Numbered from the stretch's first letter, positions 27,268-36,886 are shown. The stretch: 64,000 nucleotides of DNA from Amycolatopsis umgeniensis (GCF_014205155.1 NZ_JACHMX010000001.1:2356001-2420000); one strand, 5' to 3'. Program-made: numbers and translations. Notes: generated by a model not told the origin, from the sequence alone.

Positions 27268-28650
27268 TCAGCCCCCCAGTCCGCGCACGTAGCCGTACAG
27301 GCCGAGCACCGAACACGCCACCGGGACGACGGCGATCATCAGCAGGATCTCGAAGTACTCGGCGAGCCTGCCGAGATAAGGGTTGGCGGCGCGAGTACTC
27401 AGTACGACACCGGAGGCGATGACGCCCGCGGCCACCGCCAAGGACAACGGTCCGGCCAGGACGAGCAGCAGCGAGCGGTCCGCCATGAGCGGACCCGCGA
27501 GCAGGCATCCGGCGCCGAAGATCCCGGTCACCAGCAACGGCAGCCGCTGCCGCAGGATCGGATACAACCTCGCCCGCACCAGGAAACCGGCCGCGAGCAG
27601 GGCGACGAGGACGACAGCGGCCTCGCTGTCGCTGCGGATCAGCGAAAGCTGGCAGTACAGGACGACGATCGCCGCGCCGCCCAGCATGCCGGTGAGCAGC
27701 GCGTCCGCTCTGGCCACGGCGGCGTGCACGAGGGCGAGCGGTGGCTGGGGATCGTCGCGGACGAGGTCCGCCGTCGAACGCGGCAGCACCGGCATCGGCA
27801 CCCGGCCGAGCCGCAGCGCCAAGGGCGCGAACGTGGTCGAGAGCGCGAGCACCCCGCCGCCTATCACGGCCGCCGACCGATAGCCCGCCAGATCGTCGAA
27901 GGTGGCCAGCCAGCCGCCGAGCACCCCGAGCAGGCCGACGGTGGCCGCCCCCGCGAACAGCTCCGGCGCGGCTGTCACCCCGAGATGCCCGACGACGGCC
28001 GCGAGCAGCAACGCCGCACTCGCCAGCAGCAGATTTCCAGCGGACAACGCGCCGATCGGATCGTCGTCCGCCAGCAGCAGGCCGCCGCCGGTGAAGGCGA
28101 ACGGAAGCGCGACGGCGGCGAGAACCGCCCCGGCCCCGGCGTCACGCAGGGCCCGCGCGAGCAGGACGCCCGCGGCCAGCAACAGCGCCGAAACGGCCAG
28201 CGCCCAGAACGCCGGGGACGTCCACGGGGGTCCGGCGCGCAGCACCGCGACGAGACCGAACGACAGCGCCACCGCGCCGGCCGCCAGCCCCGCCTGCCGC
28301 GTGTGCCGCGGCCCCCAGGCCTTGCCGGTGCGGCCGGAGCCGGTCGCGATCGCGTCCACGAGGTCGTCGTACTCGGGCTCCGGCCATTCGGCGCGGCGCG
28401 GCGTCAGATGGAGGATCTCCCCGTCCCGGACCCGGTGCGCGCCCAGCGTCCGGTCCAGATCGAAGGCCGTCCCGTCGGCGCGGCGCAGTTGCCAGCCGCC
28501 GCCGGCGACCCCGTCGTCGGCCATCCCTTCACCCGCCCGCGCGAGCAGGCCGGGGAGGATTTCGGCGACGGAAGCGTGTTCCGGCAGCGCCATGTCGATG
28601 CGCCGGTGCGGAGTGGTGATGGTGACCCTGACCAGGCCGGCAGTCTGCAT
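27268..28650 (-). CDS. eccD: Type VII secretion protein EccD
   Basis: 460-aa ESX core protein. Residues 1-85 form a ubiquitin-like YukD domain (LVRVTITTPHRRIDMALPEHASVAEIL). The rest holds about eleven hydrophobic segments. EccD dimers line the membrane pore. The ATG at 28650 gives the standard domain start; an in-frame extension to 29499 runs antisense through the kinase gene and is rejected. First gene of the eccD-eccB operon, divergent from the pseudokinase. Confidence 0.96.
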   Translation of the reverse strand: MQTAGLVRVTITTPHRRIDMALPEHASVAEILPGLLARAGEGMADDGVAGGGWQLRRADGTAFDLDRTLGAHRVRDGEILHLTPRRAEWPEPEYDDLVDAIATGSGRTGKAWGPRHTRQAGLAAGAVALSFGLVAVLRAGPPWTSPAFWALAVSALLLAAGVLLARALRDAGAGAVLAAVALPFAFTGGGLLLADDDPIGALSAGNLLLASAALLLAAVVGHLGVTAAPELFAGAATVGLLGVLGGWLATFDDLAGYRSAAVIGGGVLALSTTFAPLALRLGRVPMPVLPRSTADLVRDDPQPPLALVHAAVARADALLTGMLGGAAIVVLYCQLSLIRSDSEAAVVLVALLAAGFLVRARLYPILRQRLPLLVTGIFGAGCLLAGPLMADRSLLLVLAGPLSLAVAAGVIASGVVLSTRAANPYLGRLAEYFEILLMIAVVPVACSVLGLYGYVRGLGG

Positions 28651-28752
28651 GGGAAAAGAGTGGGCCGGTGACCGGGCCGCCGGGCCCCCGCGGCAGGAAC
28701 CTGCCGCCGGGAAAGTGCGACGGATCCGGTCTTCTTGCGCGACAATGGGGAC

Positions 28753-30159
28753 ATGAGCATCGAGACAGGCGTCGGCGGACCGAGGCTGCTGGCCCAGGGC
28801 CCCATCGCCACCGTCTACGCGGGCCGGGATCCCGTCACGGGCAACGACTTTGCGGTCAAGATGTTCCCCGCTTCCTTCGACCGTGAGACCTCGGCGTGGC
28901 TCGAGCGCGAACGGAAGGCGCTCGCCGCCGTGCGGTCGACGCGGTCGGTCCTGCAGATCGACGAAATCCTGTCCCACCCCGACGGCCGCTCCGGTGTCCG
29001 CCGCGAACTGTGCCCGGGTTCCCTCGCCGGACTGCTGGATTCCGGTGCCCGCCTGGGGGTTTCCGACGTTCTCGCGCTCGGCGCCTCGATCGCGTCCGCG
29101 CTCGCCGCGGCGCACGGGGCGGACTTGCTGCACGGCGGCGTGAGCCCGCACAACGTGCTGTACCGCGCGTCCGGCGAATTCGTGCTCGCCGATTTCGGGG
29201 TGGCCCTGCGGCGGCGATTCCCGCGCGATCCGATGTACGCGGTCGAGTACACCGCGCCGGAAACCCTGCGCGACGACACACTTTCCCCCGCGTCCGACCT
29301 TTATGGACTCGGCGCGGTGCTCTACGCCGCCTTGACCGGCGCACCGCCCTTCCCCTGCCACACCGGGCAGCAGCCCGGCGAGCGGATCCTCCAGGTACTG
29401 CGGGAACCGGTGACGCCGATCCAGGACCCGGCCGTCCCGAGGGAACTCTCCGGCACGATCCTCCGATTGCTGGCCAAGGAACCGGCCGACCGGCCCCACG
29501 ACGTCGCGTCACTGGCCCGGCTGTTCACGAAGCTGCGCCTGCCCGGCGGCGAGGTCGTCACGGGGGAATCCCACGACGTACCCGGCGAAGAAGAGGACGT
29601 CGACGTCGAGTTCGACGACTTCGCCGAAGTCCACCGGCCGCCCGCCGGGGCCCCGCCGGTCCAGGTGGTCCAAGCGCCGCCCGCCGGTGGCCGCACCCTG
29701 ATCCGCGAGTTCAGCGGACCGCTCAAGACCGAACGCGGGATCCCGTGGCGGCCCGTCGCGCTGGCGGGGGCCGGGGTGCTCGTCGCCGGACTGGCCGCGC
29801 TGCCGCTCGTCCTCGGCCCGGCGGAGGTCGGCGGGCAGGCGATCCCGGTGGCGGCCGCGATCCCGCCGCCGTCACCGGCTTCCGCGCCCGCGCCGGACGT
29901 CAAGCTGGCCCTCGCCCCGCCGCAGGACCAGAGCGATCGAGTGCAACTGACCTGGACCGCGGAAGGCGAACTGGACTTCGTCGTCATCATGGCGGGCGAG
30001 CGGATCGAGACGAAACAGCTCATCGCCCACCGCCAGCGCAGCCTGGAGGTCCCCGTCGACCCCGCGCGCCGGTACTGCTTCCAGCTCAGGGCGACCGACG
30101 GCCGCCACGTCTACACCACCGAGCCGATCGCGATCCGCGGCGCGCGCTGCAACCCCTGA
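28753..30159 (+). CDS. Membrane protein kinase homologue, probable pseudokinase
   Basis: 468 aa. The N-terminal Ser/Thr kinase fold (about 10-270) keeps the ATP Lys36 (FAVK) and DFG at 147-149, but the catalytic loop reads HGGVSPHN (127-134) instead of HRDxKxxN, so the catalytic Asp and Lys are replaced by Gly and Ser. A transmembrane helix (about 334-357) leads to an extracellular FN3-like domain (VQLTWTAEGELDFVVIM to RYCFQLRATDG). Divergent from eccD-eccB. Probably a scaffold or sensor for the secretion system; phosphotransfer looks unlikely. Confidence 0.88.
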   Translation: MSIETGVGGPRLLAQGPIATVYAGRDPVTGNDFAVKMFPASFDRETSAWLERERKALAAVRSTRSVLQIDEILSHPDGRSGVRRELCPGSLAGLLDSGARLGVSDVLALGASIASALAAAHGADLLHGGVSPHNVLYRASGEFVLADFGVALRRRFPRDPMYAVEYTAPETLRDDTLSPASDLYGLGAVLYAALTGAPPFPCHTGQQPGERILQVLREPVTPIQDPAVPRELSGTILRLLAKEPADRPHDVASLARLFTKLRLPGGEVVTGESHDVPGEEEDVDVEFDDFAEVHRPPAGAPPVQVVQAPPAGGRTLIREFSGPLKTERGIPWRPVALAGAGVLVAGLAALPLVLGPAEVGGQAIPVAAAIPPPSPASAPAPDVKLALAPPQDQSDRVQLTWTAEGELDFVVIMAGERIETKQLIAHRQRSLEVPVDPARRYCFQLRATDGRHVYTTEPIAIRGARCNP

Positions 30160-30200
30160 GCCCGCCGCCGCCCTTGTGTCCGGCCCAGCCTGAGACGCGA

Positions 30201-30249
30201 GGGCTGTGTGGAAACAGGGACGTTGGATGTCCCTATTTCCACACAGCCC
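30201..30249. repeat. Dispersed hairpin, family B copy 1
   Basis: 21-bp arms (30201-30221, 30229-30249) with one mismatch, apex GGGAC-GTTGGAT-GTCCC. First of three hairpins filling the 300-bp gap between the convergent kinase and transglutaminase-like genes (30160-30459). Nothing else is recognisable in that gap. Confidence 0.9.
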
Positions 30250-30282
30250 CCTTGGGTCACCGCTCATGCGATCGGCTTCGGG

Positions 30283-30337
30283 TGTCGCGAAAGCCACTTT
30301 CGGGACGTCTGATGTCCCGAAAGTGGCTTTCGCGACA
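30283..30337. repeat. Dispersed hairpin, family B copy 2
   Basis: Perfect 24-bp arms (30283-30306, 30314-30337), apex GGGAC-GTCTGAT-GTCCC. The arm itself contains a smaller palindrome, GAAAGCCACTTTC. Confidence 0.92.
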
Positions 30338-30405
30338 TCGGGGTGGCGGTGAGGCGTGGGGTGGGGTACCGACACCTCACCCGGCCCTCGAAACCCCGGG
30401 CAGAA

Positions 30406-30430
30406 CGTTGCGAAAGCCACTTTCGCAACG
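30406..30430. repeat. Short hairpin related to family B copy 2
   Basis: 11-bp arms CGTTGCGAAAG / CTTTCGCAACG with loop CCA. It shares the word GCGAAAGCCACTTTCG with the arm of the previous hairpin but lacks the GGGAC apex, as if it were a truncated copy. It lies 29 bp beyond the stop of the minus-strand gene at 30460. Confidence 0.8.
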
Positions 30431-30459
30431 CACCCTCAGCTCACCCGAAGAACCACCAC

Positions 30460-32625
30460 TCAAGACCGGCGCGAAGCCTTGATCGGCACCAGGGTCCGCG
30501 GCTCGAGTGCCGCCAGCACCCGAGCCGCGAACGGTCTGGTGGCCAGGCCCCGGCGCACCTCGCCGACCTCCTGCCACGCCCGCCGGACGGCGCCGTCACC
30601 CACCGGGACACCGGACCACAGCGTCACGTCGAGCACCTTGGCCAATCTGGCGACAGGCTCCCGGATCCCTTCCCCCGCAAGCGAACCCGCCGACTCGGCG
30701 AGATCGCGCGGGGTCATCCCGATCCGGAACGGGACGCCGTGCGCGCGCAGCCGGTCGCGGATCTCGTCCCACGCGCCGAGCACCCCTTCCGCACCCGACC
30801 GGCGACGCCGCCGCCGGGCGCGGACAACCTTCGCCGCCGGAACCCCGAAGAGCCACAAGAGTCCGAAAAGGACGATCAGAGCGGCGGCGGCCAGCCACCA
30901 CCAGCCCGCTCCCGCGTCGGCGCTCTGGTCCTCGGGGGCGTCCGGCGGTGTGCCCGGCGGAAGCTGGGGCGGCCGCAGTTCCTGTTCGGCGGGCAGCTGG
31001 GCCCTCGCCCGCGCGACGGCCTTGCCGGGGCCGGCCTGATCCCGTCCCGCCCGGCCCGCCGCGGCGGTCGGGTCGAGCGCCACCCATCCCGCTCCGGCGA
31101 CGGCGACTTCGGGCCACGCCAGGACATCGCGGTTGCGGACGACGTTCATCCCGCCGTCGGTCTCGGCCGAACCGCGGAATCCGACGACCAGCCGCGCCGG
31201 GATACCGCTCATCCGCGCCAAGACCACGTACGCGGCGGCGAACTGCTCGCTCGTGCCCCGTTTGCTCTCGAGCAGGAAATGCCGCAACTGCGGCCAGCCG
31301 TGCCCGGTCGGCAGATCGTCCTTGCCCACCGCGACCTGATAGTTCTTGCTGAGAAAGCGTTCCAGCTGCAACGCGGACTGGAACGTCGGGCGCAGACCGC
31401 GCACGGCGTCCTTGGCGACCTGCTCGACCTCGGGCGGCACCGCGCCCAGTCCACCGAGCCCGCCCGCCCGGGCGTCGACCTCCCCGGACCTGAGATCGAC
31501 CTCGGGTGAGGACCAGCTGAGCCGGTAGTTCCGTTCGGGCCCGGTGGACGGCGCGTCCATCAGCAGGGTGCCCGCGGACTGGTCCACCAGCGGCGTCAAC
31601 CCGTCCACCCCGGTGAGATCCGGATGACTCGGCAGCCACGGTCCCGCGAGTCCGCGCACCCGCAGTTCCGCGGTGCCGCCCGCCCCGTCGGGAGCGCCGT
31701 CGAGCCCCGCGCCGAGCCGCCGGAGCCGGGAATCGGCCAGCCAGTTCGCACCGTCGAAACCGTTCAACACGATCAGGCGCCACTGATCGACCGGGGTGTC
31801 GCCGCGGTAGCGGAACACCTCTTCGTCCGGCCGGATGAGCCGCTGGGCGATCTCGTCCAGCGGATTGCCGAGCCTGCTCCGCGGCGGCGGCGCGGCCTGG
31901 GTGTCCTTGAGCGTCAGGGGATCGCGTCCGACCGGATCGAGTACGGCGAGCGCGACCGCGCCCGCGACGAGCGCGACCACGGTGGACAGTGCGGGCCAGA
32001 CCGCCGATCCCGTCACCCGCCACGAGAACCGCGGCCCGCCGGGCGCACGGCCCACCGGCCGACGGCCCGACCACAGCAGGAGCCCGGCGGGCAGCGCGTA
32101 TCCCAGCGCCGCCCCCACCGCGCCGATACCCGTCAACGCCTGATACGCCTGCGCGAGTCCGGCGACGGCCAGGCTCGGCACGAGAGCCACGAGCGGCTTC
32201 TTCAGCCGCAGCACCAGCTCCAGCCCCAGCACGACGGCGAGCAGCACCGACAGCGGGACGAACAGCAGCTGTTCGGGGACCGGCCGCGCGGGCCAGGTGG
32301 ACTGCAGGGTGAGTTGCCAGCCTTCGGTGAACCCGCGTGCCAACCCTCGCAGTGATTCCGCGGTGGGGAGGAAGGCGAGCGTGGTCGAAGTCAGCACCGT
32401 TTCGATCAGACCGAGCAGGCCGAGCAGCGCCACGAGCAAGGGCCGGTACGGAACCAGCTTGGGGAACTTCGCTGTCAGCTCGGCACAGCCGTAGCCGACG
32501 AGGACGACCACCAGCACCGGGACGAGCAACGCCTCCCAGCCGAACACCGGTACGAACAGCAGCCCGGCGACCCCCGTCGCGCCGAGCAGCCCGGCGACCG
32601 CGATCCGGTCGAATCCCGCGCTCAT
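30460..32625 (-). CDS. TgpA-like membrane protein with degenerate transglutaminase domain
   Basis: 721 aa. About six N-terminal transmembrane helices (1-215), an extracytoplasmic transglutaminase-core fold (about 400-530), one more helix (about 575-595) and a cytosolic C-terminal domain. The usual catalytic triad is damaged: the Cys motif reads GTSEQFAAAYVVLARMSGIPAR (Ser near residue 456 where Cys is expected) and the His motif reads VLAWPEV (Leu where AHAW is expected), while DPTA is kept. Last gene of the FN3/MoxR/DUF58 operon, with an ATGA overlap to the DUF58 gene. Confidence 0.9.
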   Translation of the reverse strand: MSAGFDRIAVAGLLGATGVAGLLFVPVFGWEALLVPVLVVVLVGYGCAELTAKFPKLVPYRPLLVALLGLLGLIETVLTSTTLAFLPTAESLRGLARGFTEGWQLTLQSTWPARPVPEQLLFVPLSVLLAVVLGLELVLRLKKPLVALVPSLAVAGLAQAYQALTGIGAVGAALGYALPAGLLLWSGRRPVGRAPGGPRFSWRVTGSAVWPALSTVVALVAGAVALAVLDPVGRDPLTLKDTQAAPPPRSRLGNPLDEIAQRLIRPDEEVFRYRGDTPVDQWRLIVLNGFDGANWLADSRLRRLGAGLDGAPDGAGGTAELRVRGLAGPWLPSHPDLTGVDGLTPLVDQSAGTLLMDAPSTGPERNYRLSWSSPEVDLRSGEVDARAGGLGGLGAVPPEVEQVAKDAVRGLRPTFQSALQLERFLSKNYQVAVGKDDLPTGHGWPQLRHFLLESKRGTSEQFAAAYVVLARMSGIPARLVVGFRGSAETDGGMNVVRNRDVLAWPEVAVAGAGWVALDPTAAAGRAGRDQAGPGKAVARARAQLPAEQELRPPQLPPGTPPDAPEDQSADAGAGWWWLAAAALIVLFGLLWLFGVPAAKVVRARRRRRRSGAEGVLGAWDEIRDRLRAHGVPFRIGMTPRDLAESAGSLAGEGIREPVARLAKVLDVTLWSGVPVGDGAVRRAWQEVGEVRRGLATRPFAARVLAALEPRTLVPIKASRRS

Positions 32626-33749
32626 GCCTTACCCGCCAAGGAGTTCCACTGGGCAGCGGCACCGGCCGCGTCGACGGCGATGATCAGGCCGCCGGAGCCC
32701 GCCGACGGCCTGAGGTCGCCGAGCCGGATCACGGTGTCGGGCTGCCAGCGAGCGGTGTGCCCGAGGTCGGCGTCCGGGCCGGTGATCACGACCAGTACCC
32801 CGCCGGGCCGCGACGCGGCGGCCAGGGCCGAGGGCAGCAGCGGCGCGCCGTCCGCCGCGTCCTGGGTGACGAGCGCGAGTTCGTCCAGCAACGTCCTCGC
32901 CGCGCGCACCCCGCTGTCGGTCAGGGTGTCCGCGCCGGTGGCGGTGATCAAGCGGCAGTGCTGCCCCGAAGACGCCGACGCGTAGAAGAGCGAGGCCGCC
33001 ACCTCGACGGCCTCCTCGAAAACGGCCGCGTTCATCGACGCGCGCCGCGTGTCGAGCACGGCGGTGAACCGCGGCTGGGCCGGATCGGCGTACTCGCGCA
33101 CCATGAGCCGTCCGGTCCGGGCCGTCGCCTTCCAATGCAGATGCCGGACTTCGTCACCGAGCACGTACTCCCGCACCGCGCGCAGATCCGCCGAACCCCG
33201 CAGCGGCGGATCGGTGATCGGGCCTTCGTGGTGATGTCGCGGATGGCCCGCCTGCGCCGCGCGCACCGCGTGCCGCCGCGGATGCACCCACAGCCACGCG
33301 GTCCCGCCGACGGTCTGCTCGCCGCGGGCGAGGTCGAACAGATCCGGCCGGTGCACCACGAGCGGACCGACCCGCAGTTTCCCGCGTACGGTCGTCGGCA
33401 GTTCGTAGTGGTACGTCGCTTCCGCGCCGGGGGCGAGCGGACGGACGCGCAGGCGATGCGTCTCGCTCCCGACACCGTCCACCGCGGCGAAACCGCCGTG
33501 ACGGCGCGAAGCGGTGTTGCGCACGACCAGAGAGGCCAGCGCTGGTTTCCCCCGCTCGACCCGGTCCGGCTGGACGGTCCGGCCGATCTCCACCTTCGGC
33601 CGGAACCTGGTGGTGGCCAAGGCGATCAGCACCGCGCCCGCCGAGATCCCGGCGAAGGCACGGAAAAACGTGTATCCGGCCAGCTCGCCGAGGGCGTAGA
33701 ACCCGGCGGCGAAGGTGAGCACGATGACGCCGCGGCGGGTGAGCCGCAC
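32622..33749 (-). CDS. DUF58-family protein
   Basis: 375 aa starting at GTG 33749 (VRLTRRGVIVLT). Two N-terminal hydrophobic segments are followed by the DUF58 signature RGSADLRAVREYVLGDEVRHLHWKATAR and a vWA-like C-terminal region (FTAVLDTRR, GGVLVVITGPDAD). DUF58 proteins are regularly encoded with MoxR ATPases and TgpA-like proteins and are thought to help assembly or maturation of envelope complexes. Two nucleotides separate it from the moxR stop. Confidence 0.93.
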   Translation of the reverse strand: MRLTRRGVIVLTFAAGFYALGELAGYTFFRAFAGISAGAVLIALATTRFRPKVEIGRTVQPDRVERGKPALASLVVRNTASRRHGGFAAVDGVGSETHRLRVRPLAPGAEATYHYELPTTVRGKLRVGPLVVHRPDLFDLARGEQTVGGTAWLWVHPRRHAVRAAQAGHPRHHHEGPITDPPLRGSADLRAVREYVLGDEVRHLHWKATARTGRLMVREYADPAQPRFTAVLDTRRASMNAAVFEEAVEVAASLFYASASSGQHCRLITATGADTLTDSGVRAARTLLDELALVTQDAADGAPLLPSALAAASRPGGVLVVITGPDADLGHTARWQPDTVIRLGDLRPSAGSGGLIIAVDAAGAAAQWNSLAGKA

Positions 33750-33751
33750 GC

Positions 33752-34705
33752 CTACCGCCCCATCGCGGCCATGGGAGCGGCCGTCGCGCCCAGGAGTTCG
33801 TCGACGATGTCGGCGGTCCGGCGCTGGTTGAGTTCCGCGTCCGGCGTCAGCACGAGCCGGTGGTCCAGCACCGGATGCGCGACGTCCTTGACGTCGTCCG
33901 GGGTGACGAAGTCGCGGCCGAAGGTGGCGGCGAGCCCCTGTGCCGCCCGGATCAGCGCGATGCTGCCCCGTGGGCTCGCGCCGTAACGGACGTCCGGATG
34001 CGAACGGCTCGCCGCGGCCAGCCGGACCGCGTAGTTGACGATCTCCGGTGCCAGATGGGACTTCCGGACCTCGTCGATCACCTGCTGGACGTCGGCGATG
34101 CTCAGCACCGGCTTCAGTTCGTCCGGGGTCACCCCGGCGCAGTCCCCCATCACCACCCGCATCTCGGATTCCAGATCCGGGTAGCCGACCGAAATACGCA
34201 TGAGGAACCGGTCCAGCTGCGCCTCGGGCAGCCGGTAGGTGCCCTCGAGCTCGATCGGGTTCTGCGTGGCCACCACGAGGAACGGCCGCGGCACCGCCTG
34301 GCCGACCGAATCGACGGTCACCCGCCGCTCGGCCATCACCTCCAGCAACGCGGCCTGTGTCTTCGGCGTCCCCCGGTTGATCTCGTCCGCCAGCACCACG
34401 TTGGCGAAGATCCCGCCGGGGTGGAATTGGAACCGCTCGGTGTTCTGGTGGTAGACCATCACGCCGGTGATGTCGCCGGGCAGCAGGTCGGGCGTGAACT
34501 GGATCCGGCTCCACCGGCCGCCGATGCTGGCGGCGAGGCAGCGCGCGATCGTCGTCTTCCCGACGCCGGGCACGTCCTCCATCAGCAGGTGCCCTTCGGC
34601 GAACAGCGCCGCCACGGTGAGCCGGACGACCTCCGGTTTGCCGCGCACCACCGATTGCACGTTCTCGGCGATCTGCTCGAAGGCGACCCTGGGTGTGAGC
34701 GTCAC
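33752..34705 (-). CDS. MoxR-family AAA+ ATPase
   Basis: 317-aa chaperone-type ATPase with Walker A EDVPGVGKTTIAR, Walker B ANVVLADEINR and sensor motifs VVATQNPIELEGTYRLPEAQLDRF. MoxR proteins act with vWA/DUF58 partners, here encoded directly downstream. The GTG at 34705 overlaps the stop of the FN3 gene by 4 nt and has AAGGAAG upstream. Confidence 0.96.
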   Translation of the reverse strand: MTLTPRVAFEQIAENVQSVVRGKPEVVRLTVAALFAEGHLLMEDVPGVGKTTIARCLAASIGGRWSRIQFTPDLLPGDITGVMVYHQNTERFQFHPGGIFANVVLADEINRGTPKTQAALLEVMAERRVTVDSVGQAVPRPFLVVATQNPIELEGTYRLPEAQLDRFLMRISVGYPDLESEMRVVMGDCAGVTPDELKPVLSIADVQQVIDEVRKSHLAPEIVNYAVRLAAASRSHPDVRYGASPRGSIALIRAAQGLAATFGRDFVTPDDVKDVAHPVLDHRLVLTPDAELNQRRTADIVDELLGATAAPMAAMGR

Positions 34706-36846
34706 AGAACTTCCTTGTCCTTTCGTCGGCGCAGTCCCACCAGCGCCATCGGGCCGAGCCAGAGCAGCGGGCCGCCACCGACCGTCGGCACGCCCCGCCA
34801 GGAGTCCGTCGCGGTGCCCGCGGAGGTCTTGATACTGGCGGTGATCGTGATGGACCCGGCCCAGGCGACCTCCGAGATGATCAGGTTCGTGGCCCCGGAA
34901 CAGGCCACCGGCTTGGTCTTGGCGAAGAACTCCGCCTGGCAGGTCGCGGGGGCGCCCTTCCCGTCGGCGATCACGGAAACGATGAGGGAGCCGTCCTTGC
35001 CCTTCACCTGGGTGATCGTGATCGTCGGTGGCCCCGAAGCCACCGGCACGGTGACCTTCCGGCTGCCGGCGGCCCCGGTGAGCGCGGCCCCCGAACCGAA
35101 CTTCGTGACCGCGCGGACCGTGACGGTCGCGGTGCCGGTGACCCCGGTGAATTCCGTGGACCTTGCCGAGAGTTCGCGCTCGCCCTTGCCGGTCGCGCTC
35201 ACCAGGTAGTGCACCAGCGTCCCGCCACGGAGGTCGGGCTGGGTCCAGCTCACCGACACCTTCCCGTCGGCGCCGGCGTTCGCGGTGACGGCGGGTGCCG
35301 CGGCGGGCCGGTTCGCGGGAGCGGGGACGACAGCCTTGGCGCTGGCGCCCACCCCGACACCCGCCGAGTTCTCGGCGATCACGGTGATCACGTACGGGGT
35401 TCCGTTGGTCAGCCCGGAAACCGTGGTCCCCCGCGCTGATCCGGCGACCCGCGTGGATCCGCCGGTCCAGGTCACCCGATAGGCGGTGATCCGCGCGCCG
35501 TTGTCCGAGGCCGGGCTCCACGAGACCTTGATCGAGCCGTCCCCCGCCGTCGCGCTCACCTTCTTCGGTGCGCCGGGCGGAGTCGCCCTCGCCACCGGCG
35601 GAATCGCCTTCTGGGTGTTCGGCGACGGCTGCTGTTGTTGCGTTCGCTGCGGTTGCCTCGGCGGGGGTTCGTCGCCGGACGGCGGTTGCGGGGTGGCCGG
35701 CGGCGCGCCCGCGGTCTGGCTGTTGGCCGCCTTGTCGACGTCGACGTCGAGCACCGTGCCGTCTTCCCCGTTGACCACCAGCACATGCGAGCCGTCGGAG
35801 CTGTCGACGTAGATCCGGTTGTCCTCGCCCTTGGCAAGCCTCGCCGCCGCTGCCTGGCCGGGCACCTTCACCGTGGATTTGAGCTTGCCCGCCATGTCGT
35901 AGGTCAGGACCTCCCCGCGGGTCTCGTCGACCATGGCGAAGACGTTCGACGACGAGACCGGGCCGTTGAACCGGCTGCCCTTGGTCAGCTCGACCGAGAT
36001 GGGCTTCGCGGACGGGCGATCCTGGTCCAGCCCGCTGATGTCGATGAGGTGGAGCTGGTTGCGCTCCGGGTCGGCGATGGCCAGCCGGTCACCGACGGCG
36101 CTGGTGGCCACCTGGGCCGACGGCGAGAGCTTGATGCCGAGAGGGAGGGCTTCGCCGAGCCCGTCGAGGCCGACGCGGTGGAGACTGTCGCCGGTGGTGT
36201 CGAGTACGACCGGCCGATCGCCGACCAGCGTGAGCCCGCCACCGTGCGACGGCGGGAGATGCGCGGTGCAGGTCAGGACGGCGGCGCCCTTGGGCAGCTC
36301 GCAGATCGAGCCGTTGTCGACGCGGTGCACCCACACCGTGCCGTCGAGGGTCGCGACCGGCCGGGACAGTGGCCCCCCTGCGGGCACTGTCGCGGTCGGG
36401 TCGCCGAGACGCACGATCTGGCCCGCGTTGCGGTAGACCAGGTACGGGCCGCCCGCGATCTCCAGCACGAACGGGGTTTCCGGCGCGGGCGGCGGCGTGG
36501 ACTCCTCCACGCTCAAGGTCGCCTTGTCGAATTCCGTGATGCGGTTCCGCTCGACGACGTAACCCGAATCGTCCCCCTGCACGACCTGGCTGCCGCTTTC
36601 GGCGCCGGGTACGTTCGCGCGCGCGTCGACACGGTTCGTCGAACCGTCGACGTGGAACGCGGACTGGGCGGCGTCGTTGTAGACCCAGTGGCCGACCTGG
36701 ACGAACTCCAGCCCCGCCGGGGTCGACGCCTGTCCGGTCACGGCCAAACCGACCAGCGCCAGGCAGCCCGCGACCACCAGCGCCACGGCCATCCGGGTCC
36801 TGGCCACCACGCTGAACCGCTTCGTGCTCCGCTCGTCGGTGTTCAC
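34702..36846 (-). CDS. Membrane-anchored beta-propeller / fibronectin type III protein
   Basis: 714 aa. An N-terminal transmembrane anchor (about 19-40), a propeller-like extracellular region (about 45-375: GTVWVHRVDNGS, RLAIADPERNQLHLID, NRIYVDSSDGSHVLVVNGEDG), a Gln/Pro-rich linker (about 385-420), two to three FN3 domains (about 425-690, e.g. GSIKVSWSPASDNGARITAYRV) and a C-terminal hydrophobic segment. First gene of the operon with MoxR, DUF58 and the TgpA-like protein. Located outside the membrane, it could bind wall or ESX components. Operator site 1 lies directly upstream. Confidence 0.88.
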   Translation of the reverse strand: MNTDERSTKRFSVVARTRMAVALVVAGCLALVGLAVTGQASTPAGLEFVQVGHWVYNDAAQSAFHVDGSTNRVDARANVPGAESGSQVVQGDDSGYVVERNRITEFDKATLSVEESTPPPAPETPFVLEIAGGPYLVYRNAGQIVRLGDPTATVPAGGPLSRPVATLDGTVWVHRVDNGSICELPKGAAVLTCTAHLPPSHGGGLTLVGDRPVVLDTTGDSLHRVGLDGLGEALPLGIKLSPSAQVATSAVGDRLAIADPERNQLHLIDISGLDQDRPSAKPISVELTKGSRFNGPVSSSNVFAMVDETRGEVLTYDMAGKLKSTVKVPGQAAAARLAKGEDNRIYVDSSDGSHVLVVNGEDGTVLDVDVDKAANSQTAGAPPATPQPPSGDEPPPRQPQRTQQQQPSPNTQKAIPPVARATPPGAPKKVSATAGDGSIKVSWSPASDNGARITAYRVTWTGGSTRVAGSARGTTVSGLTNGTPYVITVIAENSAGVGVGASAKAVVPAPANRPAAAPAVTANAGADGKVSVSWTQPDLRGGTLVHYLVSATGKGERELSARSTEFTGVTGTATVTVRAVTKFGSGAALTGAAGSRKVTVPVASGPPTITITQVKGKDGSLIVSVIADGKGAPATCQAEFFAKTKPVACSGATNLIISEVAWAGSITITASIKTSAGTATDSWRGVPTVGGGPLLWLGPMALVGLRRRKDKEVL

Positions 36847-36863
36847 GCGATCAAGCTAGAGAC

Positions 36864-36886
36864 CGACCATGAAATTTCGATGAAAC
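36864..36886 (-). promoter_or_regulatory. Response-regulator-type operator, site 1
   Basis: Read toward the FN3 gene, the 23-mer begins GTTTCATCGAAA and ends TTTCATGGTCG: two TTTCAT words 11 bp apart. It matches site 2 in 19 of 23 positions. TAGCTT, a possible -10, follows the CATG after 9 nt, placing the site where an activator would contact polymerase. Confidence 0.6.

Noticed and set aside
30201..30430. Possible CRISPR or riboswitch array
   Set aside because: The units are unlike each other, not evenly spaced, and each is a self-contained palindrome without spacers.
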